The position numbers and the translations under genes were made by a program. From Mycobacterium sherrisii (GTDB lineage: Bacteria; Actinomycetota; Actinomycetes; Mycobacteriales; Mycobacteriaceae), in the NCBI RefSeq assembly GCF_002102355.1, contig NZ_LQPT01000051.1:1-64000 (forward strand): a stretch of DNA of 64,000 nucleotides, written 5' to 3'. The notes under the pieces were generated by a model that was not told where the DNA came from, searched no databases, and worked only from the letters and a program-made list of their open reading frames with translations. How positions within the stretch are numbered: the first letter of the stretch is position 1; every line of letters begins with the position of its first letter. This document shows positions 33,929 to 42,816 of this stretch, in pieces.

Positions 33929-36253
33929 ATGCTGCCACGGATCGCTCGGTTGGCCATCGCCGCGCCACGCCGCATCATCGCGATCGGGGTCCTGGTGTTC
34001 ATCGCCGCCGCGGTCTTCGGGCTTCCGGTCGCCCAGCGGCTGGCACCCGGGGGCTTCCAAGATCCCAACTCGGAATCCGCGCGGGCCATCGCGGTGCTGA
34101 CCGACAAATTCGGCCAGAGCGGGCAGCAGATGCTGATCCTGGTGACCGCGCCCCAAGGCGCCCGCAGCGACCAGGCCCGTGCAGTGGGCGCCGACCTCGT
34201 CGACGATCTGACGCATTCGCCGTTGGTCTACAACGTGTCCTCGCCGTGGACCGCGCCACCGCAAGCCGCCGCCGATTTGATCAGCAAGGACGGCAAGTCG
34301 GGCCTGATCGTGGTCAACCTCAAGGGCGGGGAGACCAACGCCCAGAACAACGCGCAAACACTGGCGGATCACTTCGTCCACGACCGCGACGGCGTGACGG
34401 TTCGCGCCGGCGGTTCGGCGATGCAATACGCCCAGATCAACACCCAGAACCAGGCCGACCTGCTGGTAATGGAGATGATCGCGCTGCCGCTGAGCTTCCT
34501 GGTGCTCATCTGGGTGTTCGGCGGGCTGGTGGCCGCCGCGTTGCCGATGGCCCTCGGCGCGCTCGCCGTCGTCGGGTCGATGTCGGTGCTGCGGCTGGTC
34601 ACCTACACCGCCGAGGTGTCGATCTTCGCGCTCAACCTGAGCACCGCGATGGGTCTGGCGCTGGCGATCGACTACACGTTGCTGATCGTCAGCCGCTACC
34701 GCGACGAGTTGGCGGAGGGCAGCGACCGGGAGGAGGCGCTGGTCCGGACCATGGCGACCTCCGGGCGCACCGTGCTGTTCTCCGCCGTCACGGTCGCGCT
34801 GTCGATGTCGGCGACGGTGCTGTTCCCGATGTACTTCCTCAAGTCGTTCGCCTACGCCGGCGTCGCGACCGTCGCGTTCGTCGCGGTTGCGTCGATCGTG
34901 ATCACCCCGGCCGCGATCGTGCTGTTGGGGCCGCGGCTGGACTCGCTGGATGCGCGCAAGCTGGCGCGGCGCATCCTGCGCCGCCCGCAGCCCGGCCACC
35001 GGCCGGTCGAGCAGCTGTTCTGGTATCGGTCCAGCAAATACGTCATGCGACGCTGGCTGCCGATCGGAATGGCCGTCATCGCCCTACTGTTGCTGCTCGG
35101 CGCTCCGTTCCTCCGAGTGACCTGGGGCTTCCCCGACGATCGGGTGCTGCCACGGTCGGCGTCCGCACATCAGGTCGGCGACCAGCTGCGCACCAACTTC
35201 GCGCACGATTCGGCCACCTCGGTGCCGATCGTCATCCCCGACGCGACCGGCGTCAGCCCCGCGGACCTCGACACCTACGCCGCCGGGTTGTCGCGGGTGC
35301 CCGACGTGTCGGCGGTCTCGGCGCCGAGCGGAACGTTCGTCAACGGCAACCGGGTCGGGCCGCCCGCGGCCGCCGCCGGTTTGGCCGACGGCAGCGCGTT
35401 TCTGACCGTCAGCAGTTCGGCGCCCCTGTTCTCCCGGGCGTCCGACACCCAGCTCAAGCGGCTGCACCAGGTACCGGGGCCCGCGGGTCGCCCGGTTGAG
35501 ATGGCCGGCGTCGCGCAGGTCAATCGGGACAGCGTCGACGCGGTGACCGATCGGCTGCCGACCGTGCTGGGCGTGATGGCCGCGATCACCTTCGTGTTGC
35601 TGTTCTTGTTGACCGGCAGCGTGGTGTTGCCCGTGAAGGCTTTGATGTGCAACGTCTTGTCGTTGACGGCGGCATTCGGGGCGCTGGTGTGGATCTTCCA
35701 GGACGGCCATCTCGGCGCACTGGGCACGACGCCCAGCGGCACGCTCGTCGCCAACATGCCGGTGCTGTTGTTCTGCATCGCGTTCGGCCTGTCGATGGAC
35801 TATGAGGTGTTCCTGATCTCCCGGATCCGCGAGTTCTGGCTGCAGTACCGGCCGGCGCGGTCGACGGCCAAGGCGGCGCACGCGGCCAACGACGAAGCGG
35901 TGGCGCACGGTGTGGCCCGCACCGGTCGCGTCATCACCGCGGCCGCGCTGGTGATGTCGATGTCGTTCGCCGCGCTGATCGCCGCGCACGTGTCGTTCAT
36001 GCGGATGTTCGGGCTGGGCCTGACGCTCGCGGTGTTCGCGGACGCCACCCTGGTGCGGATGGTCGTGGTTCCCGCGTTCATGCACGTGATGGGCCGCTGG
36101 AATTGGTGGGCGCCCCGCCCGCTGGTGTGGTTGCACGACCGATTCGGCATCAGCGAGGGGATCGCCGAATCCGCGCCGATCCCCGAGCCGGCCATCTCGC
36201 TTCAGCACAACGGTCACCCGGTCGGCGAATCGGTGACCAAAATCGGGGGTTAA
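33929..36253 (+). CDS. mmpL13: MmpL13-type RND transporter, intact
   Basis: A 774-residue MmpL/RND lipid transporter. Two repeated halves are seen: an N-terminal helix (IIAIGVLVFIAAAVFG), a periplasmic domain, then five or six helices with the signature AIDYTLLIVSRYRDEL; the second half repeats this with SMDYEVFLISRIREFWLQ and GRVITAAALVMSMSFAAL. These Asp-Tyr pairs relay protons in MmpL proteins. In M. tuberculosis H37Rv the counterpart is annotated as two pieces, mmpL13a and mmpL13b, so this is the unbroken form. ATG 33929 follows GGGAGG; an upstream in-frame GTG is possible. The cargo is unknown; neighbours suggest a lipid. Confidence 0.92.
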   Translation: MLPRIARLAIAAPRRIIAIGVLVFIAAAVFGLPVAQRLAPGGFQDPNSESARAIAVLTDKFGQSGQQMLILVTAPQGARSDQARAVGADLVDDLTHSPLVYNVSSPWTAPPQAAADLISKDGKSGLIVVNLKGGETNAQNNAQTLADHFVHDRDGVTVRAGGSAMQYAQINTQNQADLLVMEMIALPLSFLVLIWVFGGLVAAALPMALGALAVVGSMSVLRLVTYTAEVSIFALNLSTAMGLALAIDYTLLIVSRYRDELAEGSDREEALVRTMATSGRTVLFSAVTVALSMSATVLFPMYFLKSFAYAGVATVAFVAVASIVITPAAIVLLGPRLDSLDARKLARRILRRPQPGHRPVEQLFWYRSSKYVMRRWLPIGMAVIALLLLLGAPFLRVTWGFPDDRVLPRSASAHQVGDQLRTNFAHDSATSVPIVIPDATGVSPADLDTYAAGLSRVPDVSAVSAPSGTFVNGNRVGPPAAAAGLADGSAFLTVSSSAPLFSRASDTQLKRLHQVPGPAGRPVEMAGVAQVNRDSVDAVTDRLPTVLGVMAAITFVLLFLLTGSVVLPVKALMCNVLSLTAAFGALVWIFQDGHLGALGTTPSGTLVANMPVLLFCIAFGLSMDYEVFLISRIREFWLQYRPARSTAKAAHAANDEAVAHGVARTGRVITAAALVMSMSFAALIAAHVSFMRMFGLGLTLAVFADATLVRMVVVPAFMHVMGRWNWWAPRPLVWLHDRFGISEGIAESAPIPEPAISLQHNGHPVGESVTKIGG

Positions 36254-36312
36254 AGCGGCTTTGAGGACCGGCTTACGGCCGTATAGTGGGCCCGTTTGAG
36301 TCGGAGGGGCAG

Positions 36313-36951
36313 ATGACGGCAGCGACAGCGACGTTCGACAATCGGTTCTTTGCGCGGGTGTGGCCGATCGTAGCCAGCCACGAGACGGCGGCGGTGCAGG
36401 CGCTGCGCCGCGAGAACCTCGCAGATTTGTCGGGCCGGGTGCTCGAGGTGGGCGCCGGGATCGGCACGAACTTCCCGAACTACCCGTCGTCCGTTCGCCA
36501 GGTGGTGGCGATGGAGCCCGAATCGCGACTGCACGCGCGGGCCCGGGCGGCCGCCGCGACGGCACCGGTCCCGATCGCCCTAACCAATGAGACCGTCGAG
36601 CAGTTCAACGACGGCGAGCCCTTCGATGCGGTCGTCTGCTCGTTGGTGCTGTGCTCGGTGCACGATCCGGTGCAGGTGTTGCGTCATCTGTACGCGTTGC
36701 TGCGCCCGGGTGGACAGTTGCGCTATCTCGAGCACGTGGCCAGCGCCGGTCTGCGGGGCCGGCTGCAGCGGTTCGCCGACGCCACGGTGTGGCCGCGGTT
36801 CCTGGGTAACTGCCATACTCACCGCGACACCGAACGCGCGATCCGCGACGCCGGCTTCGAGGTGCTGACGTCGCGCCGGGAGTGGACGCTGCCGGCCTGG
36901 TCGCCGATGCCGGTATCCGAGCTGTTGCTGGGCCGCGCGCGCAGACCTTAG
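36313..36951 (+). CDS. Class I SAM-dependent methyltransferase
   Basis: A 212-residue methyltransferase of the Methyltransf_11/UbiE-like group. SAM-binding motif I is VLEVGAGIGTNFPNYP, with the acidic VVAMEPESRL following; DAVVCSLVLCSV is motif IV and LLRPGGQLRYLEHVAS is post-I. The acceptor is unknown. It lies 60 bp after mmpL13 on the same strand, so the transporter and methyltransferase may be co-expressed, perhaps for a lipid. ATG 36313 is preceded by CGGAGGGG. Same gene order as Rv1147 by memory. Confidence 0.85.
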   Translation: MTAATATFDNRFFARVWPIVASHETAAVQALRRENLADLSGRVLEVGAGIGTNFPNYPSSVRQVVAMEPESRLHARARAAAATAPVPIALTNETVEQFNDGEPFDAVVCSLVLCSVHDPVQVLRHLYALLRPGGQLRYLEHVASAGLRGRLQRFADATVWPRFLGNCHTHRDTERAIRDAGFEVLTSRREWTLPAWSPMPVSELLLGRARRP

Positions 36952-36966
36952 CGCGACCAGCGACGG

Positions 36967-37683
36967 CTATTTCAGCAAGGCGGGAAGCCGGCGCAGCAGG
37001 CCGGGCAACGCCTGGCTGGCCGATTCGCGGATGCTGATCGTCGCGTTCGCGGACAACGGCGTGGACTCGGGGTTTACCTCGATCACCACCGCGCCGCGCG
37101 ACAGGGCGAGATCGGCCAGGCCGGCAGCCGGGTAGACGATCGCCGAGGTACCGACCACCACCATCACGTCGGCGGCCTCGGTCGCCTTGACCGCCTGGTG
37201 CCACGGCCGCTCGGGCAACTGCTCGCCGAACCACACGATGTCCGGCCGGATCATCCCGCCGCAGCGGGGACACCGTGGCGGCTGCACCTCCAGGGCCGGT
37301 TCGGACATCACGGGCAGCGTCTCGGTGTAGGGCAAATCGCAACTCGCGCAACGGAATTCGAACAGGCTGCCGTGCAAGTGGTGTACCGTGGTACTGCCCG
37401 CCCGCTCGTGCAGGTCGTCGACGTTTTGGGTGATGACGCTGACGTCGGCGTAATCCTCCCAGGCGGCGATGGCCCGGTGGCCGTCGTTTGGCGCGACGTT
37501 GCCGACCAGGTAATGGCGCCACAAATACCAGCCCCACACCCGCTCGGGGTTGTCCCGCCAACCTTGCGTGCTGGACAGTTCGTAGGGGTCGAACCGTGCC
37601 CACAGCCCGTTTTTGTCGTCGCGAAATGTCGGCACTCCGCTTTCCGCGGAGATCCCCGCCCCGCTGAGCACCGCGACTCGCAT
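36967..37683 (-). CDS. Sirtuin NAD-dependent protein deacylase (CobB type)
   Basis: Removes acyl groups from lysines using NAD. A 238-residue sirtuin with [30 protein letters not shown], catalytic His in [12 protein letters not shown] and a four-Cys zinc site (CASC and CPRC). The segment [11 protein letters not shown] contains Y-x-x-R, the residues that in SIRT5 and E. coli CobB bind the acidic acyl group, so desuccinylase activity is likely besides deacetylation. The ATG at 37683 is used because it begins the Rossmann fold and leaves a proper divergent gap (37684-37720) to the GntR gene. Syntenic with Rv1151c. Confidence 0.92.
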   Translation of the reverse strand: MRVAVLSGAGISAESGVPTFRDDKNGLWARFDPYELSSTQGWRDNPERVWGWYLWRHYLVGNVAPNDGHRAIAAWEDYADVSVITQNVDDLHERAGSTTVHHLHGSLFEFRCASCDLPYTETLPVMSEPALEVQPPRCPRCGGMIRPDIVWFGEQLPERPWHQAVKATEAADVMVVVGTSAIVYPAAGLADLALSRGAVVIEVNPESTPLSANATISIRESASQALPGLLRRLPALLK

Positions 37684-37720
37684 CTCACCAAGATAGCGGT
37701 GGTGGGGTAATACTGGATAC

Positions 37721-38095
37721 GTGGAGCTGGGCGAATGGCTACGCGTCGACCTCAAGGCCGGCCGTCCATTGTTCGATCAGCTCCGGACACAGGTCATCGA
37801 AGGGGTGCGGGACGGCGCATTGCCGCCCGGTACCCGATTGCCGACGGTCCGCGAGCTGGCCGGTCAACTCGGCGTGGCCGTGAACACCGTCGCGCGCGCC
37901 TACCGTGAGCTGGAAACCGCGGCCATCGTCGAAACCCGGGGCCGCTTCGGCACTTTCATCGCCCGTTACGACCCGACCGACGCCGCGATGGCGGCCGCGG
38001 CCCGCGAGTATGTGCACGTCGCCCATGGCCTCGGCCTCACCAAGGCCGACGCGCTGCGCTACATCGAGGCGGTCCCCGACCCGGACGAGGGCTAG
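37721..38095 (+). CDS. GntR family (YtrA subfamily) transcriptional regulator
   Basis: A 124-residue regulator: winged helix only ([31 protein letters not shown] then [21 protein letters not shown]) followed by about 50 residues, the short YtrA-type arrangement that usually controls nearby transport or stress genes. GTG start at 37721. It is divergent from the sirtuin with a 37-bp gap and probably controls both. Corresponds to Rv1152 in order. No effector domain is seen. Confidence 0.88.
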   Translation: MELGEWLRVDLKAGRPLFDQLRTQVIEGVRDGALPPGTRLPTVRELAGQLGVAVNTVARAYRELETAAIVETRGRFGTFIARYDPTDAAMAAAAREYVHVAHGLGLTKADALRYIEAVPDPDEG

Positions 38096-38113
38096 ACCGG
38101 GGCTAGTCGAGGG

Positions 38114-38959
38114 CTAGCTGTGGGCTAACCGAATTCCAGCATGGTCAGGCACGATCGCAGCGGGGCAAGGACGGGCACCCGCGTTCAGCACGCGACCGCG
38201 CCCCGGCGGCAGCCGCAGCTCGTGCACCGCGCGGACACCCGGCACGATGTTAACCAGGTCGGCCGCCTGCGCGGCCGACAGGGCGAACGGCATCGGCGGC
38301 CCCCGGTAGCGCGTCGAGGTCCGCACCCCGGACTTGCTCACCTTGGGCACCCACACCGGGGGCAGATCGAAGACCATCCGCCCACCGGGAAACGCGTTGG
38401 CGCACTGGGCGATCAACGCCAACGACTGCTCGGGTTGCAGATACATCAGCAATCCCTCGGCGGTGACGAACACGCCGCCGCCGGGATCGACCGACTCCGT
38501 CCAGCTGAAGTCCAGCGCCGACTGGGCGCGGACCATCACCCGCGGCGCGGGCGGCAGCAGCCGGGTCCGCACGTCGACGATCTCCGGCAAATCGACTGTC
38601 AGCCAACGAAATCGGCTGTCCGGGAGCGCCGCGTCCAGCCGATAGAAGCTGGTTTGTAGGCCCTCGGCCAGGGCTATCACGGTGGCGGTCGGATGCTCGG
38701 ACAGGTACGACAGCGCCTGGGCGTCGAAGAGGCGCGTGCGCAACGCGATGTCTTGCCGTGGACGGCCGAACTTCGCGAAGTCGTAGTCGATGGCGTCGGC
38801 GAGCCGGATCGCCATCGGGTCTTCGAGGATGCGATCGGGCCGGCGTGCCTCCCGGGCCCGCGAATTCAGCGTCAGCAATGCGGTCTCGGGAACGCCGCCG
38901 AGACAGACCTTCCCCTTGGGCCGGTCGTGGGCAGGGGTCTTCGGGGCCACGCTACCCAC
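38114..38959 (-). CDS. omt: O-methyltransferase Omt (leucine carboxyl methyltransferase type)
   Basis: A 281-residue SAM methyltransferase of the LCMT/PPM-like group that is expanded in mycobacteria. Family landmarks: ETALLTLNSRAREARRPDRIL, ALRTRLFDAQALSYL, ATVIALAEGLQTSFYRLD, TVDLPEIVDVRTRLLP, and FVTAEGLLMYLQ. Syntenic with Rv1153c (omt); acceptor unknown. The start overlaps the upstream DUF1697 gene by eight bases, so the two are cotranscribed. Confidence 0.85.
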   Translation of the reverse strand: MGSVAPKTPAHDRPKGKVCLGGVPETALLTLNSRAREARRPDRILEDPMAIRLADAIDYDFAKFGRPRQDIALRTRLFDAQALSYLSEHPTATVIALAEGLQTSFYRLDAALPDSRFRWLTVDLPEIVDVRTRLLPPAPRVMVRAQSALDFSWTESVDPGGGVFVTAEGLLMYLQPEQSLALIAQCANAFPGGRMVFDLPPVWVPKVSKSGVRTSTRYRGPPMPFALSAAQAADLVNIVPGVRAVHELRLPPGRGRVLNAGARPCPAAIVPDHAGIRLAHS

Positions 38960-39497
38960 CGCCTCGGTCGGCGCTTCGCACGACTTTGCTCAGCGTCCGC
39001 AGGTTCCGGGTCGTCGTGGCCGACTTGTACTTCGGCTTTCCCATCGTCTTGCCGATCGTGCTGGTAAGCGTGGCGCCCTTGGGGACTTGCCAGTAGACGA
39101 CGCCTTCGCCCCGGCCAATCTTCTCCTCGGCGCCGGCGGTGTCGGCCAGACCGCACAGTTCGTCGAGCACGGCGGGGTCGGCGACGAAGGTGACGTAGGA
39201 CTGATGGCCGTCGACCTCGGGCGCGAACGGGTACGCGTCGACGACGGCGCGCACCGTGTCGATGTCGTAGGCCAGCACCCAGGCCTGGTAGCCGAAGCGT
39301 TCCCGTAGGGCGGCTTCGGCTTTCCTGCGCACGACGGCTGCGCTCGCCGACGACTCGAGCAGCACGTTCCCACTGGCCAGGATGGTGCGTACGGCGGTGA
39401 ACCCGGCATCGGTCAGGGCGGTTACCGCGTCGGCCATCTTGATATTGACGCCGCCGACATTGACGCCCCGCAGGAACACCGCGTAACCGGTCATCAT
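38952..39497 (-). CDS. DUF1697 family protein
   Basis: A 181-residue protein of the DUF1697 family, marked by the N-terminal YAVFLRGVNVGGVNIKMADAV and FTAVRTILASGNVLLES. Function unknown; structures of the family show ferredoxin-like folds. First gene of the operon with omt. Two adjacent ATG codons start it at 39497. Divergent from the split-barrel gene with a 42-bp gap. Confidence 0.82.
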   Translation of the reverse strand: MMTGYAVFLRGVNVGGVNIKMADAVTALTDAGFTAVRTILASGNVLLESSASAAVVRRKAEAALRERFGYQAWVLAYDIDTVRAVVDAYPFAPEVDGHQSYVTFVADPAVLDELCGLADTAGAEEKIGRGEGVVYWQVPKGATLTSTIGKTMGKPKYKSATTTRNLRTLSKVVRSADRGGG

Positions 39498-39530
39498 CCG
39501 ATTGGATCAGACCGGTATCGACAGACGTAG

Positions 39531-39983
<453 letters not shown>

Positions 39984-40001
39984 TCGGGCTAAGCTGCCGC
40001 T

Positions 40002-40196
40002 ATGGCCGAGTCGAACTCCAAGCAGGATGCGGTGGGGGCAGAGGACGAGAACAAGCGCAAGTTTCGCGAAGCCCTGGAGCGCAAGATGACCAAGACATCG
40101 GGCGTATCCGAACACAAGGACGGGGGCGGCAAGCAGTCGCGGGCGCACGGCGCGGCCGGCGGCGGCCGGCGGGAGTTCCGCCGTAAGAGCGGCTAA
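40002..40196 (+). CDS. Small DUF5302 protein
   Basis: A 64-residue, highly charged, probably unstructured protein, MAESNSKQDAVGAEDENKRK then FREALERKM..., ending in a basic GGGRREFRRKSG tail. This is the DUF5302 family found across actinobacteria, with no known role. The basic tail and lack of hydrophobic residues suggest binding nucleic acid or ribosomes, but this is a guess. It lies 18 bp after the split-barrel gene and may be cotranscribed. Confidence 0.75.
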   Translation: MAESNSKQDAVGAEDENKRKFREALERKMTKTSGVSEHKDGGGKQSRAHGAAGGGRREFRRKSG

Positions 40197-40232
40197 TCGC
40201 CAAAGATATTGCCAGACAAACGTTTTGGCCGT

Positions 40233-40757
40233 CTAAATTCGGGTGAACAGGCCGGCTGAAGGGTCGTCTCGGCCCGGTCGTCCGCGCAGGCTGCCGCGGG
40301 TGCTGGGGTGGGAGAAGTCCACTTGCGACGGGTCGTTCTGGTAGGCCCAGTCCGCGACGATGGTGCGCCGGTGAAACTTCCAGCGACCGTCGTGCTGGGT
40401 GTACTCGTCGAGGTAGCGGCCGCCGATCAGGACGTCGATGTCGTGTTCGGGACCGGCGAAGGTGTGGAACACCAAACAATAGATTTCGCCGCGGGCGGTC
40501 TCGCCGTGGATCTCGAAGTTGGTCGTGGTGATGTTGTGTTGACAGACACGCACATACGGCTCCGCGGCCCGTAGTTGCGTGATGAATTGCTCGACACCAC
40601 CCGTCGAGAACTCGCCGTGCGCGTCGGTCGCGTCGGGGTGGTAGAGCTCGCGCAGCGCGGCGTAATCGGCGCGGTCGACGGCCCGGCAATAGGCGGTGAC
40701 GAGCGCGTGCAGTTCGTCGCGGGCCAGCATCAGTGCCAATCGGGCCTCATCCACCAC
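40233..40757 (-). CDS. SnoaL-like/NTF2-fold protein
   Basis: A 174-residue protein of the NTF2-like superfamily (SnoaL_4/limonene-hydrolase-like): ALVTAYCRAVDRADYAALRELYHPDATDAHG at the start, FHTFAGPEHDIDVLIGGRYLDEY and GRWKFHRRTIVADWAYQ toward the end. These cone-shaped barrels bind small hydrophobic substrates and act as isomerases, dehydratases or binding proteins. The substrate cannot be read. It converges with the DUF5302 gene and diverges from the HhH gene. Confidence 0.8.
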   Translation of the reverse strand: MVDEARLALMLARDELHALVTAYCRAVDRADYAALRELYHPDATDAHGEFSTGGVEQFITQLRAAEPYVRVCQHNITTTNFEIHGETARGEIYCLVFHTFAGPEHDIDVLIGGRYLDEYTQHDGRWKFHRRTIVADWAYQNDPSQVDFSHPSTRGSLRGRPGRDDPSAGLFTRI

Positions 40758-40835
40758 GCCGTCACGATAACCGGGCCCGTGCTGGTGAGTGCCGGTGAGT
40801 AGTGTGTCGACTCATAGGAAGGGAGGTCCTGGACA

Positions 40836-41420
40836 GTGAACGTGACAGTGAAACTGTGGCTCGCGCAAGAACCCGAGGCCGACGCGCTGCTGTCGAGCGA
40901 CCCGTTGGCCCTGCTCATCGGGATGGTCTTGGATCAGCAGGTCCCGTTTGAGACCGCCTTTTCGGGGCCGAAGAAGATCGCCGACCGGATGGGCAGCTTC
41001 GGCGCGGTCGAGATCGCCGACTACGACCCCGACAAGTTCGCCGCGCTGTGCTCGGAAAAGCCTGCGATTCATCGCTTTCCGGGTTCGATGGCCAAGCGGA
41101 TCCAGACGTTGGCTCAGATCATCGTGGATCGCTACGACGGCGACGCCGCGGGCTTGTGGACCGCCGGGGATCCCGACGGCGAGGAGCTGCTGCGCCGGAT
41201 CAAGGGGCTGCCCGGCTTCGGCGACGTCAAGGCGCAGATCTTTTTGGCGCTGCTGGGCAAGCAGTACGGCGTCACCCCGAAGGGCTGGCGCGCGGCGGCC
41301 GGGCAGTTCGGGAAGGACGGCACCTACATCTCCGTCGCCGACATCGTCGACGCCGAATCAATGGGCCACGTGCGTTCCTACAAAAAGCAGATGAAGGCGG
41401 CCGCCAAAGCGGGAAAGTAG
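40836..41420 (+). CDS. HhH-GPD-type base excision DNA repair protein
   Basis: A 194-residue protein of the endonuclease III-like fold: LLIGMVLDQQVPFETAFSGPKKIADRM, then the helix-hairpin-helix LLRRIKGLPGFGDVKAQIFLAL, ending in KKQMKAAAKAGK. The usual iron-sulphur cysteine loop is absent. It would recognise and excise a damaged base but the specificity is unknown. The GTG start at 40836 begins the homology; syntenic with Rv1156. Confidence 0.85.
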   Translation: MNVTVKLWLAQEPEADALLSSDPLALLIGMVLDQQVPFETAFSGPKKIADRMGSFGAVEIADYDPDKFAALCSEKPAIHRFPGSMAKRIQTLAQIIVDRYDGDAAGLWTAGDPDGEELLRRIKGLPGFGDVKAQIFLALLGKQYGVTPKGWRAAAGQFGKDGTYISVADIVDAESMGHVRSYKKQMKAAAKAGK

Positions 41421-41461
41421 GCGGTTGTGCTCAGTAGTTAGGTCAGAAGGGAAGGGCGGCA

Positions 41462-41608
41462 ATGAAGACACACCTGACCTGTCCGTGCGGAGAAGCCATC
41501 GTCGGCAAAGACGAGGATGAGCTGGTCGAGCTGACCCAGGCTCACCTGGCCAGCGTGCATCCGGGGCTGGAGTACGACCGCGACGCGATCCTGTTCATGG
41601 CCTACTAA
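41462..41608 (+). CDS. Small DUF1059-like protein (48 residues)
   Basis: ATG 41462 to TAA 41608 reads MKTHLTCPCGEAIVGKDEDE followed by LVELTQAHLASVHPGLEYDR and DAILFMAY. CPCG near the N-terminus plus a helix with HLASVHP resembles the DUF1059 family of small, possibly metal-binding proteins (Cys-x-Cys with two His). Shine-Dalgarno AAGGGAAGGG lies just before the start. It follows the HhH gene by 41 bp, probably in one operon, and is ended by a strong hairpin. Confidence 0.75.
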   Translation: MKTHLTCPCGEAIVGKDEDELVELTQAHLASVHPGLEYDRDAILFMAY

Positions 41609-41617
41609 CTCCGCACC

Positions 41618-41658
41618 GGGCGAGCGCGCGTGTCGTGCGGTGACACGCGCGCTCGCCC
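41618..41658. terminator. 17-bp perfect hairpin between convergent genes
   Basis: GGGCGAGCGCGCGTGTC (41618-41634) and its exact reverse complement (41642-41658) with a 7-base loop. No U-tract follows. It lies between the convergent DUF1059-like gene and the Ala/Pro-rich protein gene, so it is probably a bidirectional non-canonical terminator of the kind proposed for mycobacteria. Confidence 0.7.
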
Positions 41659-41680
41659 TGGGGAGGGTGTCGGTTGGCTA

Positions 41681-42760
41681 TTAAGGCACCACGGTCGAGC
41701 CGATGGTGGGCAAAAACTGGCACTGCTTCTCTTTGGTCGTGACCTGACCGAAGATCGTCGACATGATGCTGCCCGAGCCGGTGTCGGCAATCCCGGTCAA
41801 TGTCGTTGGACCGTCGGGGTTGATGTCCGTTCGCGGTTTGAGCGTGACGGTGCCGGACTTGCCGGTGGTCAGGTTCACCCAGGTGACGTTCAGCGGCAGC
41901 TTCTGCTCCGCGGCCGGCCCCGGCGTGCCGACCGCGGTGAACACGTAGGCGGTCTGACCGGGTTTGGGACCGGGCAGCGGAATCGTGGCCGGCCCGGCGA
42001 CCGAGAGGGCGGTGGCAATCGAACTGCTACCGTCCGCAAGGCAATTGCTGCCGATCGAGGGATACATGAAGTCCTGCGTGATCGGGGCGTTAGGGCCGAA
42101 GCCCGGAGCCGCGGCAGGGGCCGCCCCCGGTGCCGGGGCGGGTTCAGGCGCGGGCGCTGGGCCGGGCACCGCTGCGGCCTCCGGTGCGGGTGCGGCGGCC
42201 GGGGCGGCAATGGGAGCGGGGCCGGGAGCGGGACCCGCCGCCGGGCCCGGGGCAGCGCCCGGTGCCGGAGCGTGCGGCGTCCCGGCCGGGGGAGCGGCGA
42301 TCGGCGCCGGGCCCGCGGCGTGGGCCGGGTCGATGCCAGTGGGCAGGTGAGCCTGCGCCCCCGGCACGATGCCGGCACCCGGCACATGCTCGGTGGGCGC
42401 GGCCTGTGGCGCCGGGGCCGCCGCGCCGGGAATCGGGGCGCCGGGTTCCTGCACGAACTGATTGACCGACGCCGCCACGTTCTTCGATTCGGTGGGCGTC
42501 GAGGGGTTGTGGGTGAACGCCTGCGCGGCGGCCATCAACAGCTGCGTTGCTTGGCCGGGGTTACCGGCCGCCTGCTGAATGATGGGGCTCAGCTGTGACA
42601 ACGCGGGCAGGCCCGGAAGTTGCTGAGCGGAGTCGGGTTGTGGCGGTGTCGGCAGCGGCGCCGCCGGGTCGGCTGCCGCGTTCGGGCTCATCCCGAACGC
42701 GGCAGCCGATGCCACGACAACAGCGGCCAAACCTTTGGACAGATTCCAAGTGCTTTCCAC
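41681..42760 (-). CDS. Secreted Ala/Pro-rich protein (Rv1157c type)
   Basis: A 359-residue exported protein. It has a signal peptide (LSKGLAAVVVASAAAFGMSPNAAAD), then a helical region with QLPGLPALSQLSPIIQQAAG, a long low-complexity Ala/Pro/Gly stretch (about residues 110-220), and a folded C-terminal domain of about 130 residues with two Cys (SNCLADG and KQCQFLP), probably a disulphide. It is likely wall-associated; the function is unknown. A paralogous-looking secreted protein lies just upstream on the same strand. Confidence 0.85.
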   Translation of the reverse strand: MESTWNLSKGLAAVVVASAAAFGMSPNAAADPAAPLPTPPQPDSAQQLPGLPALSQLSPIIQQAAGNPGQATQLLMAAAQAFTHNPSTPTESKNVAASVNQFVQEPGAPIPGAAAPAPQAAPTEHVPGAGIVPGAQAHLPTGIDPAHAAGPAPIAAPPAGTPHAPAPGAAPGPAAGPAPGPAPIAAPAAAPAPEAAAVPGPAPAPEPAPAPGAAPAAAPGFGPNAPITQDFMYPSIGSNCLADGSSSIATALSVAGPATIPLPGPKPGQTAYVFTAVGTPGPAAEQKLPLNVTWVNLTTGKSGTVTLKPRTDINPDGPTTLTGIADTGSGSIMSTIFGQVTTKEKQCQFLPTIGSTVVP

Positions 42761-42816
42761 GATGTCCTCGTCCTTCGGTAGCGGGTTAGCCGGTTAGCGG
42801 TGGGTTATCGGACTGC

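Noticed and set aside
33748-35499. Long plus-strand frame of 583 codons overlapping mmpL13
   Set aside because: It is an arginine-rich out-of-frame shadow of mmpL13, typical of high-GC coding DNA.
41964-42350. Plus-strand Gly/Ala-rich frame resembling PE_PGRS
   Set aside because: It is the antisense of the Ala/Pro-rich secreted protein; no PE motif or start context.
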